A stretch of 64,000 nt of DNA, from contig NZ_CP047118.1 of NCBI RefSeq assembly GCF_030440555.1, forward strand, positions 1,612,001-1,676,000. Direction: 5' to 3'. Under the pieces are notes generated by a model. That model made no database searches, was not told where the DNA came from, and saw nothing but the letters and a program-made list of their open reading frames with translations. Position numbers and translations under genes: made by a program. Positions 17,303 to 25,984 of this stretch are shown here, piece by piece (within the stretch, counting starts at the first letter, position 1; each line of letters starts with the position of its first letter). The DNA comes from Corynebacterium caspium DSM 44850. GTDB taxonomy: Bacteria; Actinomycetota; Actinomycetes; Mycobacteriales; Mycobacteriaceae.

Positions 17303-18981
17303 TAGCTCACCCTATCATTTTCTATGCCATTTTCGTCTGCCATCTGAGTTTCTGATTCAGCTGGACCTAGTAAATCATCGGCGATTTCCAGGAATTCTTC
17401 GCCCCAACCCGCTTTATCGGTTCTCGAGAGACCCGCCATGGTCACCTCGGTACTGGTATCGGAAAGCGGTTTGAAGCGAACCCAAACACGGCGTCGCTTA
17501 ATAGCTAGAGAACTCATCAATGAAATCAGCAGCAAAAGAGCGCTGAATAACACCCATTTTTGGAAAGGGTCATGGGATATTTGATAGTTCGCATACTCCG
17601 AGGCGCCATCAAAGGTGATAGTGGTTCCATCGTCAAGAGTTACTGATTGTCCTTGCACTAAATTAACTCGATCTATTTTTAGGAGCTGCCCAGAACTTAT
17701 TAACGAGCTATCGAGTGAAAATAAAGACTGACCCACGCCGGTATCTAAGCCGTTATCGCCGCGGTATATGTCGATTGCCACCGCTGGATCACGCATTGCT
17801 GGAAAGGCGGAAGAAAGCAACTCACCTTTTTCACCTGACCAGCTAGCAGTTGGTGCAAAAAGGCCTTGCAGAGCAAGTTGATGTTGACGTCGCTCATATA
17901 GGTCTGGGTACATACCAGCAGGAGGATCAAAGCGCATCGCACCAGAAGAAAGAAAATAAGTGGGGTCATCGGGGCGGAATTGCACAGTCTGGGTGCGCTT
18001 TTCCCCATTGGGCCAAGTAACAGTGAAAGTTGGGGCAAAGCCGTGGCCTTGGAGATAAATCCTATCCCCAGCAATACGAAGGGGGTGGTTTACTTCTAGA
18101 GAGTACCTATCCCAGGTCGAGGGGTCGCTGAAGATATCTTTCCCAACCGCATAGGAGATATCGGAGCGAAACATTTCTGCCTGTCCGCTAGGAAGATATT
18201 TCGCCGAAAAATTGTGGGCGATAAAACAAAAAGGCGTCAACTTAGTGCCATCAACAAGAGCTCCCGCACGGAAGGAATCAAAATTCGAGACAGAAGTATT
18301 ACAGAATTCAGTTGACTGTGACAGTGCCGGTGTCTCTGGTGGTGCCGCCAAATTCTGCGTTCCGTCGTTGCTGCCAGATTCCGTGACCACAATGACGTTG
18401 CCTTCGTAATTAATCAACTTCCCGCTAGCTACGAAAACTAACAACACAATGATTGCGAGGTGAAATATAAGGTTACAAAATTCGCGGGTATAACCCTTTT
18501 CTGCTGATAACGACGCGTACCCGGCGCGGTCTTCTTCCGGGCTAAATGAGGCCTGCTTCCATTTGCGCAGTTGCTGTGCAGCCTTGTCTTGAGCCTCCTG
18601 AAGAGGTAGCTCGATAACACCAGTGCGGTAGTGCGGCATGCGATCCAACCGTTTAGGAGCGCGCACTGGTGCCGAACGCATGGCTTTATAGTGGTCCCAA
18701 CTGCGCGGCACAATGCATCCTACTAAGGAGATCATGAGCAGCACGTAGATGGCAGCGAACCAAGTCGAATCGAAGACATCGAAAAGCTGTAGTTTGTCAT
18801 ATATCTCAGCGGTTTTTCCGTTGGCCTGCAGATATTGTTCAACATTGCCGGCGTTGAGGCTGCGTTGTGGAAGCAGTGCGCCCGGTACCGCAGCCAAAGC
18901 TAGGAGAAATAACAGCGTTAAAGCCGTACGCATGCTAGTTAGCCAGCGCCATGCTTTACGCGGGTACTGAGTTATTTTCAT
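17302..18981 (-). CDS. resB: cytochrome c biogenesis protein ResB/Ccs1
   Basis: The 559-residue ResB-family protein has three N-terminal membrane helices (beginning SMRTALTLLFLLALAAVPGA) and a large extracytoplasmic domain. A final helix follows near residue 495 (WVLFSALLLLISLMSSLAI). It works with CcsB as the haem transporter and holocytochrome c synthase. The cytoplasmic tail after residue 515 is acidic. Transcription probably continues from ccdA across an 84-bp gap. Confidence 0.95.
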   Translation of the reverse strand: MKITQYPRKAWRWLTSMRTALTLLFLLALAAVPGALLPQRSLNAGNVEQYLQANGKTAEIYDKLQLFDVFDSTWFAAIYVLLMISLVGCIVPRSWDHYKAMRSAPVRAPKRLDRMPHYRTGVIELPLQEAQDKAAQQLRKWKQASFSPEEDRAGYASLSAEKGYTREFCNLIFHLAIIVLLVFVASGKLINYEGNVIVVTESGSNDGTQNLAAPPETPALSQSTEFCNTSVSNFDSFRAGALVDGTKLTPFCFIAHNFSAKYLPSGQAEMFRSDISYAVGKDIFSDPSTWDRYSLEVNHPLRIAGDRIYLQGHGFAPTFTVTWPNGEKRTQTVQFRPDDPTYFLSSGAMRFDPPAGMYPDLYERRQHQLALQGLFAPTASWSGEKGELLSSAFPAMRDPAVAIDIYRGDNGLDTGVGQSLFSLDSSLISSGQLLKIDRVNLVQGQSVTLDDGTTITFDGASEYANYQISHDPFQKWVLFSALLLLISLMSSLAIKRRRVWVRFKPLSDTSTEVTMAGLSRTDKAGWGEEFLEIADDLLGPAESETQMADENGIENDRVS

Positions 18982-19065
18982 GCAGCTCCTTAAAGTTGGG
19001 CTGTGTCGAGCTATGCGGATTGGGATAAGCCGTATTGAGCTTAGTTGTACCGCTACAAATTGAAC

Positions 19066-19815
19066 TTAAAGCAGGGTACTCCCGTACTCCACTGTCCACT
19101 GTCTGATCCATGTAATGAAGTACTCCCACATCCCACTAAGTAGGGCCATGCCAACCAGAATCATCGCCACACCACCTAGGATTTGTATGGTCCGGGAGTT
19201 GCGACGCAGAAAGTCCACCCCCCGGACTGCAGCTTGGGAACCCAGGGCTAAGAGGACGAAAGGCAACCCTAGTCCCACGCAGTATCCTAAGATGAGAAAA
19301 ACTCCTCTAGCTGCGGTAATGCCGGTGGTTCCGGCGGCAACTGAGATAATGGCGGCGAGAGTAGGCCCTAAACAAGGCGTCCACCCGAGGGCGAAAACAG
19401 CGCCAAGTAATGGGGCGCCTATCCAAGAAGCCCACCGTTTCGGGGCTAGTCGGGTATCGCGTTGTAAGCCCGGCACCCAACCGAGGAATACTAGCCCCAT
19501 AAGGATGGTCACTACTCCCCCGATGCGCATTAATAATCCCTGGTTGAGAGCTAATACGCTGATTGCGCCGAAAACAGTCGCGGTGGCGAGCACAAATACC
19601 ACGGTGAATCCGGCAACGAATAGCAAAGCAGCAATAGCCACTTGCCCGCGTCCTTTGCGGCGGGTGGTGATAATGCTGGCCAGATATGAAAGATAGCCCG
19701 GAACTAGCGGAATAACGCACGGCGAAGCGAATGAAACTAGTCCAGCCAGAGCCGCAGCCATCATCCCCAATATGAGGGGTCCGCTGGCTACTAAATCTGC
19801 AAAAGTGCTGGTCAT
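19066..19815 (-). CDS. ccdA: thiol-disulfide electron transporter CcdA
   Basis: This DsbD-family six-helix protein passes reducing equivalents across the membrane to keep apocytochrome cysteines reduced. The two redox cysteines are in the characteristic places: C33 in SFASPCVIPLVPG and one near residue 148 in LGWTPCLGP. The ATG overlaps the end of the TlpA-like gene by 4 bp. Confidence 0.96.
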   Translation of the reverse strand: MTSTFADLVASGPLILGMMAAALAGLVSFASPCVIPLVPGYLSYLASIITTRRKGRGQVAIAALLFVAGFTVVFVLATATVFGAISVLALNQGLLMRIGGVVTILMGLVFLGWVPGLQRDTRLAPKRWASWIGAPLLGAVFALGWTPCLGPTLAAIISVAAGTTGITAARGVFLILGYCVGLGLPFVLLALGSQAAVRGVDFLRRNSRTIQILGGVAMILVGMALLSGMWEYFITWIRQWTVEYGSTLL

Positions 19816-20426
19816 GACTCTTTCGAAAGTTGTTCTATCTCGGATATGATTTCATCTGCTGTAATACTGCGTAGGAAAACTACCGCCGGACGATGCTGCT
19901 TGTCCAGGATTATCGTGGTCGGAACCACAGAAGAGGGGATACCACCAAGTGCTGCGGCAGTGCGGAAAGGCGGGTCGTAAATGGAGGGAAAAGTTACGCC
20001 ATTATCAGTGACGAAATCACGGGATATATCTGGATTGAAGTCTCTAATATTGATGCCTAATACTGTGCCGAGAGAATTTTCTTGCAGATATTCCTGAATA
20101 TTTTGGAGGTCATCTATCTCCGCACGGCACGGGGCGCACCACTGGCCCCACGAGTTCAGCACCACGATCTGCTGCTGGAAATCGCTGAGGTGAATATCCG
20201 CATCAGATAGTAAGGCCGGACCAGAGAAATCGGGCAGTGCTTTGCGTTCGTCGGCTGGGTATCTAATAGTTACCTCGCCGCCTGGAGATACGAATTGGAA
20301 TTCGCCACCTTGGGCTACAGCATTGTGCCGAGCTTCAGAGGGGTTATCCCCGCAGGAGCTGAGCAAGAGGGCCGCGGTTGCCAAGAGCACCCCGCAACCT
20401 CCTTGGATTAGGCGACGTTGCAGCAT
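19812..20426 (-). CDS. TlpA/ResA-like thioredoxin lipoprotein
   Basis: A lipoprotein signal ends in LLSSC (Cys 25), and a thioredoxin domain carries the WCAPC active site (C97, C100). NGVTFPSIYD and PTTIILDKQHRPAVVFL fit the TlpA/ResA fold, with a cis-Pro region before PTTI. It would reduce the haem-binding cysteines of apocytochrome c on the outer face of the membrane, receiving electrons from CcdA, the next gene. Start and stop overlap neighbours by 1-4 bp. Confidence 0.92.
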   Translation of the reverse strand: MLQRRLIQGGCGVLLATAALLLSSCGDNPSEARHNAVAQGGEFQFVSPGGEVTIRYPADERKALPDFSGPALLSDADIHLSDFQQQIVVLNSWGQWCAPCRAEIDDLQNIQEYLQENSLGTVLGINIRDFNPDISRDFVTDNGVTFPSIYDPPFRTAAALGGIPSSVVPTTIILDKQHRPAVVFLRSITADEIISEIEQLSKES

Positions 20427-21028
20427 TAAATCTCCCGCGCCGGCTCAGAATAATGGTGGTCAACCAGCGTATTTCCCGCAAATACCAAAGAAGTTACCGA
20501 AGCCAGATTACATTGGCGGCTCATGTGCGCCAGCGGTTTTCCAGCGGCGTGACGTTGCACGGTCACGATAGGAAGTTGGTGGCTAACCAGGATGGCTTCA
20601 TGCCCCTCGGCCGCATTTCGCGCACGTTCCACCGCCGACCACATGCGCGAAAAAATATCCGCATAAGATTCGCCCCAACTCGGCTCAATCGGGTTTAACA
20701 GCAACGGCCAATATTTCGGATTCCACAGCTGGGATCGCCAACCTTTGGTGCGCAAACCCTCAAACTTATTGCCAGCCTCCAGGAGGTCTTCATCGGTTCG
20801 GATTTCCTGGCCAGTAATGGATGCAAAAGGAGCGGCCGTTTCTTGGGCTCTTTGCAAAGGGCTAGCCGCTAAATATACGACGTCGTGCGCTTGGAAAATA
20901 GCGGCAGTGCGCGCAGCCTGGCTAGTTCCGCGGGCGGAAAGGTGATAATCAGGCAGGCGACCATATAAAATGCGCTCCGGATTGTATACCTCGCCGTGGC
21001 GAACTAGGTGAACGATGGTGGTAGTCAT
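20426..21028 (-). CDS. histidine phosphatase superfamily protein (Rv0525-like)
   Basis: The 200-residue protein has the catalytic LVRHGEVYNPE motif at residues 8-18, a second Arg in SPLQRAQETA near 60, and the second His in LVSHQLPI near 150. These are the hallmarks of the phosphoglycerate-mutase/histidine-phosphatase superfamily. It lacks features that would show mutase activity, and the substrate is unknown. In Mycobacteriales this gene regularly sits between hemL and the cytochrome c maturation genes. Confidence 0.88.
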   Translation of the reverse strand: MTTTIVHLVRHGEVYNPERILYGRLPDYHLSARGTSQAARTAAIFQAHDVVYLAASPLQRAQETAAPFASITGQEIRTDEDLLEAGNKFEGLRTKGWRSQLWNPKYWPLLLNPIEPSWGESYADIFSRMWSAVERARNAAEGHEAILVSHQLPIVTVQRHAAGKPLAHMSRQCNLASVTSLVFAGNTLVDHHYSEPAREI

Positions 21029-21060
21029 TGGTAATCCTTAAAGGAGAGGTGGGCGCAAGT

Positions 21061-22395
21061 TTAACTAGAGGGGGACGGGGCCGGGGACGGGGCCGGGGCC
21101 GCCGCCGCTGCTGCTGCTGCCGCCCTAGGCAGCGCCTCTTCGATCCGGCCAAAATCTTCCTCGGTCAGGGCCGAGGATACAAACCAGGTTTCGAAAACGC
21201 TAGGAGGAGCGAAGATGCCATCGGCAAGCAGTGAGTGGAAGAAAGCCGGGTAGCGGAAAGTTTCAGCAGCTTTCATATCGGCAAAATTGTGGCCCTCACC
21301 GGCGGCAAATCGGATGGAGAAGAAATTGGCGGCTCGCTGAATGTGGTGAGCCACCCCCGCGGTATCCAACGCCGCGCCAAGAAGGCCGGCGAGTCGGTCA
21401 GCATTTGTGTTGACAGTCTCATAAACCTCTGGAGTAGCTGCTTTAAGGGAAGCGATCCCCGCGGCCACCGCAACCGGGTTACCAGAAAGGGTGCCCGCCT
21501 GATATACCGGGCCTTCGGGGGCGAGGTAGCGCATAATATCTGCTCGACCGCCAAAAGCTGCCGCTGGCAAACCTCCGGAAACAACTTTGCCAAAGGTGAT
21601 CAGATCTCCAGCCACTGCATCCACGCCGTACCAGCCCGAATAGCTAGTGCGAAAACCGGTCATGACCTCATCCATGATTAACAGCGCACCATCGTTATGG
21701 GCGATCTTTTTTAACCCAGCATTAAAGTCTGGCAGCGGGGCCACAGTGCCCATATTCCCAGCGGCTGCCTCGGTAATAATGCAAGCGATCTCCCCCGGAT
21801 GTGCCGCAAAAGCAGCTTCGACGGCAGCTAAATCGTTATAAGGAACAACGATGGTATCGCCGGCTTGGGCCCCGGTTACCCCTGGGCTATCCGGAAGTGC
21901 GAAAGTGGCTACCCCGGAACCAGCCGCAGCGAGAAGGGAGTCCACATGCCCGTGATAGCAGCCCTCAAATTTGAGGATTTTGGAACGCCCCGTAAAGCCG
22001 CGAGCCAAACGAACCGAGCTCATCGTGGCTTCGGTGCCAGAATTAACTAGGCGCACTTCTTCGGCGGCGGTGCGTGCGGTAATCAGCTCTGCTAATTCCA
22101 CTTCCCCTGTGGTCGGGGTGCCAAAAGATAGGCCTCTAGCTGCAGTTTCTTGAACGGCTGCCACTACTTCTGGATGCGCATGTCCCATCAGCATGGGACC
22201 CCAAGAACAAATTAGGTCAATATATTCATTGCCATCTACGTCAGTAATTCGAGACCCTTTTCCCGAACTAATAAAGCGCGGCTGCCCGCCAACCGAACCA
22301 AAGGCACGCACCGGCGAATTCACGCCACCGGGGGTAAGCGCCTGCGCCTTTTCAAACCAAGCGGCGGACTTATTCACATGCTCCGAGGTATTCAT
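21061..22395 (-). CDS. hemL: glutamate-1-semialdehyde 2,1-aminomutase HemL
   Basis: This PLP enzyme makes 5-aminolevulinate from glutamate-1-semialdehyde, the product of HemA. The PLP lysine is K270 in [10 protein letters not shown], and MDEVMTGFR (241-249) holds the cofactor-binding Asp. The last 20 or so residues, from about 423, are a low-complexity poly-Ala then Pro/Ser/Ala tail. It is encoded by a repetitive GC-rich tract and is not part of the family fold. hemL is separated from the other early haem genes by the oppositely oriented dehydrogenase gene. Confidence 0.96.
   Translation of the reverse strand: MNTSEHVNKSAAWFEKAQALTPGGVNSPVRAFGSVGGQPRFISSGKGSRITDVDGNEYIDLICSWGPMLMGHAHPEVVAAVQETAARGLSFGTPTTGEVELAELITARTAAEEVRLVNSGTEATMSSVRLARGFTGRSKILKFEGCYHGHVDSLLAAAGSGVATFALPDSPGVTGAQAGDTIVVPYNDLAAVEAAFAAHPGEIACIITEAAAGNMGTVAPLPDFNAGLKKIAHNDGALLIMDEVMTGFRTSYSGWYGVDAVAGDLITFGKVVSGGLPAAAFGGRADIMRYLAPEGPVYQAGTLSGNPVAVAAGIASLKAATPEVYETVNTNADRLAGLLGAALDTAGVAHHIQRAANFFSIRFAAGEGHNFADMKAAETFRYPAFFHSLLADGIFAPPSVFETWFVSSALTEEDFGRIEEALPRAAAAAAAAAPAPSPAPSPSS
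21066..21123. repeat. GC-rich simple repeat coding the HemL tail
   Basis: Repeats of GGGGCCGGGGAC, then GCCGCCGCCGCTGCTGCTGCT-like triplets, run to the hemL stop. They give the Ala and Pro/Ser tail. A repeat-rich end is also seen on the facing 22435-23301 gene. Confidence 0.8.
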
Positions 22396-22434
22396 AACCC
22401 CCCAGCCTAGTGGACTTATGCCAGACTTGAGGAC

Positions 22435-23301
22435 ATGAGCAAAATCGCATTTTTAGGAACTGGCCGCATGGGCACTGAGCTTGCCCTTCATCTGCTGAAG
22501 GAACACGAATTAGTAGTTTGGAATCGCACTCCTGAGCGCGCCCAAACCCTGGTTACGGCGGGAGCGCGCCTGGCAGATTCCCCTGCTACCGCAGTTGCGG
22601 AGGCAGAAATAGTAGTCACCTGCCTCTTTGGCCCCAATACTGTGCGTGACATTGTACTCGAACCGGCCCTAATTCCGGCCGAAATTCCCTGGATAGATGC
22701 CACCACAATCTCGCCAGCCGATGCTGCAGATTTTGCTACCCAGGTACCTACTTATGTACACACCCCCGTCATCGGAACGTTGACCCCCGCCCGGAACCAA
22801 AGCTTAGGTGTTTATGTCGGTGGCACCGATGCGCAGGCGCGGGCGCGGGCAGCCGAAATAGTTAAGCCCTGGGCAGCTGCGAATCTCGAACGGCTGAAGA
22901 TCGTCGATAGTGCCGCGAAGGCAGCAAGTGGCAAATTGCTGGCCAACCTGGCTTTGGCCGTGACTGCCGAGGGGCTTAAGGAGGCGTTGGTGCTGGGAGC
23001 CGCCAATGATATTGCGCCGGCAGAGGTGCTGGACATGCTGAGCTGGACCGGCCTGGAATTCATGCGCAATATGAAGGCCCCTTTTGTGCTGGGAGAACGG
23101 GCGACCGCACCCGGCGATTTCACGGTGGACGCAATCGCAAAGGATTCCCAGCTAATGCTAGATACCGCGCACCCCGCTGAACTGCCGGCGGTAGCTGCGG
23201 CTTTAGGTTCGCTAAAAGCGCAGCAAGCAGCGGGCCGGGGCGACCACGATTTTTCGGCGATCTTTGCGGGGGACGGGGGTGGCGCTGGCGCTGGCGCTTA
23301 G
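22435..23301 (+). CDS. NAD(P)-dependent beta-hydroxyacid dehydrogenase-family protein
   Basis: This 288-residue protein has a Rossmann motif [16 protein letters not shown] at residues 5-20 and the second signature of the 3-hydroxyisobutyrate dehydrogenase family. The catalytic Lys and Asn are in [10 protein letters not shown] near residue 165. The substrate cannot be told, since the family includes hydroxyisobutyrate, tartronate-semialdehyde, glyoxylate and imine reductases. The last residues (DGGGAGAGA) are encoded by the first copy of a tandem repeat that continues past the stop. It is divergent from hemL and converges on cgoX. Confidence 0.88.
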   Translation: MSKIAFLGTGRMGTELALHLLKEHELVVWNRTPERAQTLVTAGARLADSPATAVAEAEIVVTCLFGPNTVRDIVLEPALIPAEIPWIDATTISPADAADFATQVPTYVHTPVIGTLTPARNQSLGVYVGGTDAQARARAAEIVKPWAAANLERLKIVDSAAKAASGKLLANLALAVTAEGLKEALVLGAANDIAPAEVLDMLSWTGLEFMRNMKAPFVLGERATAPGDFTVDAIAKDSQLMLDTAHPAELPAVAAALGSLKAQQAAGRGDHDFSAIFAGDGGGAGAGA

Positions 23302-23388
23302 GCGGTGCGGGGGGCGCTGGCGGTGGCGCTTAGGAGGTGCGGGGCGGTGCGGCGGTGGCGCTTAGGCGGTGCGGCGGGGTGCCCCGGC
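23293..23388. repeat. three-copy 32-bp GC-rich tandem repeat
   Basis: GGCGCTTAGG[CA]GGTGCGG recurs at 23293, 23325 and 23357, exactly 32 bases apart, with a degenerate G/C-rich remainder in each unit. The stop codon of the dehydrogenase gene is inside the first copy. The repeat fills the convergent spacer up to cgoX. No terminator with a T-run is present. Confidence 0.9.
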
Positions 23389-23405
23389 CCCGGCCCCGAC
23401 CTCGG

Positions 23406-24800
23406 CTAACCCCGTACTGCTGCGGCGGCGGTCTCGCGGGCGTGCCCAATAACTGCGGGTACCCCCACGCCATCGGCCCAAGCCCCGGTGAGGTGTACCC
23501 CCGGGATGGAAATAGCCTTGATCCGAGCGACTGTTTCTAGATGTTTGTCGTCGTAGCGCGGGAGGCCGCCGAACCAGCGCTGCACGTAGATTTCGGAAAG
23601 TTTATTTTCGGGGAGGCGACCATCGAAGCCACAGGCGCGTTTGAGGTCGTCGAGGGCGCGATCTACCAGGGTGTCTTCATCGGCGCGGACCATTTCATCA
23701 TCGCCAAAACGGCCAAAACTAGCTCGGATTATATTGCCCCCGAGCTCGGCAATATGGGGCCATTTGCGGCTTGCGAAGGTGAAGGCTTTGACCTTCATAT
23801 CGGGTTCATCGGCAGCTACCAAGATCCCCGAATTTGGCGGCATTCCTACAAAACCGTCGAATTTCATGGCCACAACCACCGAACTTGCAAGCTTGATGGA
23901 GGAGAGCTCGGCGGCCGCAGCTCCCGCAGCCTCGTCAAGATCTCGAATTAGCCGGGCAGTCGTCGGAGCGGGGGTAGCCACAATTATCCGGTCATAGGTA
24001 GTTGGTTGCACCCCTTGTCCGCGCAGAGTCAAGGTGCCGTCAGTTTCGCGGTGAATACCGGTGATGAAGGCATCTACATATACATCGGCACTCTCGGCGA
24101 GTTTTTCATAAAGTACCTGGTAGCCGCCCTTAAAAGTGCCAAAAATTGCCGAGGAGGGCGCTCCCGGTTGGGGTGCCGGGCGAGTCGCTAGCAAGCGGCT
24201 TACGGCCCCCGATAGCGTGGGTTTTTCCATGCCGTCTAGCACCGCAGCCAGTTGGGGGATCGTAGCTCTTAAGCCGAGGTCATCGGCGGTGCACGAATAC
24301 ACCCCGCCAAGAAGGGCGGAAACAATGTGGTCTACTACTTCATCGCCATAGCGTTCCCGGATGAGCGCGCCGATATTGAGGTCTCCACCAACTGGCCAGT
24401 CGATGGGTGCAGCGGTGGCTTCGGCGTCGATACGCGCGGCGGTTTCGGGACTAACCAGATCTATTACGGGGGTAGACGTTGCCGGTATTCCCATGATGGT
24501 TTGGCGAGGTAAACGGGCAAGTTTCCCGCCGCTTAGCACTAACGAGTACGCCGCAGAGGGGGTGACAATATGATCGCCTAAACCCAGTTCTTCGAAATAC
24601 GCCTGTGCAGATTTATGTCGCAGTAAGAAGGCCTCTGCGCCAACATCCATCGGGCCGACTTCGAAGGGGACGGTGCGCAGTTTCCCGCCAATACGATCTT
24701 CAGCTTCATATACGTCGATTTGGGCTTCCGGTTCTAACTGCCGAATTTCTCGCGCAGCCACCAGTCCTGCTAGTCCGGCCCCAATAATCCCATATCGCAT
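23406..24800 (-). CDS. hemY: coproporphyrinogen III oxidase CgoX (HemY/HemG-type FAD enzyme)
   Basis: The dinucleotide-binding motif IIGAGLAGLVAAREI is at residues 4-18, and EAEDRIGGKLRT follows at 34-45. The C-terminal FAD motif is HLTGAWADGVGVPAVIGHA. The 464-residue protein belongs to the HemY family. In actinobacteria it oxidises coproporphyrinogen III to coproporphyrin III in the coproporphyrin-dependent haem pathway, although it is often annotated as protoporphyrinogen oxidase. It follows hemE with a 77-bp gap. Confidence 0.94.
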   Translation of the reverse strand: MRYGIIGAGLAGLVAAREIRQLEPEAQIDVYEAEDRIGGKLRTVPFEVGPMDVGAEAFLLRHKSAQAYFEELGLGDHIVTPSAAYSLVLSGGKLARLPRQTIMGIPATSTPVIDLVSPETAARIDAEATAAPIDWPVGGDLNIGALIRERYGDEVVDHIVSALLGGVYSCTADDLGLRATIPQLAAVLDGMEKPTLSGAVSRLLATRPAPQPGAPSSAIFGTFKGGYQVLYEKLAESADVYVDAFITGIHRETDGTLTLRGQGVQPTTYDRIIVATPAPTTARLIRDLDEAAGAAAAELSSIKLASSVVVAMKFDGFVGMPPNSGILVAADEPDMKVKAFTFASRKWPHIAELGGNIIRASFGRFGDDEMVRADEDTLVDRALDDLKRACGFDGRLPENKLSEIYVQRWFGGLPRYDDKHLETVARIKAISIPGVHLTGAWADGVGVPAVIGHARETAAAAVRG

Positions 24801-24877
24801 GTCTCTGTATCCGCCTTGCTTGATCGCTTGATCGCTTGCTTATTTACACCTAAAGGCCAACACTTGGCCCCAATCGT

Positions 24878-25954
24878 TTAGCTTTCGTGAATAATTGCTA
24901 CGGCCTCAGTAATGGCTTCGGCTGGAGTATCGGGAAGGACACCATGGCCCAAATTGAAAATATGGCCGGTGGCGTGTCCTGCCGCGATGGCTCGCTGTGC
25001 TTCGGCTTTAATGCGCGCAATTTCAGCGCGCATTACTGCAGACCCACTAAATAAGATTGCCGGATCCAGGTTACCTTGTACAACTTTAGGTCCACTTACC
25101 TCCGCAATTCGACGGGCCGCTTCATCCAGGGGCACCCGCCAATCCACTCCCATTACCTCAGAGCCGGCACGCGACATCTCCCCGAGGATTTCCCCGGTAG
25201 TTACCCCGAAATGCAAGCGCGGCACCTGGTAATCAGCCAGCTCAGCCATGATTTCCTGAGAATATGGCAATACAAATTCGCGATAATCTCGAGCACTAAG
25301 GAAGCCCGCCCAGGAATCAAAGAGCTGCCAAGCATCAATTCCGGCATCCAGTTGGGTCCGCAAGAAGGCCACAATGGTGGGAACTAAGCGGCGCATCAGG
25401 AGATGCCAAGTATCAGGATCGCTGTGCATGAGGGCTTTGGTGTGTTGATGAGATTTCGATGGCCCCCCTTCCACCAAATAGCTAGCCAAAGTAAAAGGAG
25501 CCCCAGAAAAACCGATGAGAACTTGATCGGCGCGCAATTCGGCCAATACTCCGGCAATACCAGCTGCAATTTCCGGGACAGAATCTTCCAAAATGGGCAG
25601 ATTTTGCACGTCAGAGCGGGTAGTTAGCGCTTTATCCATTACTGGTCCGCGCCCTGGCACTAATTCCACGCCTATTCCGGCAGCGCGCAGGGGCACCACA
25701 ATATCGGAGAATAAGATAGCGGCATCTACGTCGTGGCGTCGTACTGGCTGCAGGGTGATCTCAGCTAGCAATTCGGGCATGAAACAGGCATCCAACATGG
25801 GAATGCCGGCGCGGATTTCGCGATATTCAGGTAGCGAACGGCCAGCCTGACGCATAAACCATACGGGGGTACGCGTCGGCTTGCGGCCAGCTACGGCATC
25901 AAGGAAAGGGGAATCATTAAGTTGACGTCGCAGGGCACTAATCATGTGGCTCAT
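24878..25954 (-). CDS. hemE: uroporphyrinogen decarboxylase HemE
   Basis: This enzyme decarboxylates uroporphyrinogen III to coproporphyrinogen III. The signature PVWFMRQAGRSLPEYR lies near residue 30, and LIGFSGAPFTLASYLVEGG is the second conserved block. ATG codons at 25954 and 25945 and a GTG at 25975 are all in frame with no clear ribosome site, so the start is uncertain by about ten residues. The upstream ATPase-like gene ends at 25985, so the two genes are almost contiguous. Confidence 0.96.
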   Translation of the reverse strand: MSHMISALRRQLNDSPFLDAVAGRKPTRTPVWFMRQAGRSLPEYREIRAGIPMLDACFMPELLAEITLQPVRRHDVDAAILFSDIVVPLRAAGIGVELVPGRGPVMDKALTTRSDVQNLPILEDSVPEIAAGIAGVLAELRADQVLIGFSGAPFTLASYLVEGGPSKSHQHTKALMHSDPDTWHLLMRRLVPTIVAFLRTQLDAGIDAWQLFDSWAGFLSARDYREFVLPYSQEIMAELADYQVPRLHFGVTTGEILGEMSRAGSEVMGVDWRVPLDEAARRIAEVSGPKVVQGNLDPAILFSGSAVMRAEIARIKAEAQRAIAAGHATGHIFNLGHGVLPDTPAEAITEAVAIIHES

Positions 25955-25984
25955 TGTGTCATTGATAGCGCACAAAGCCTAACT

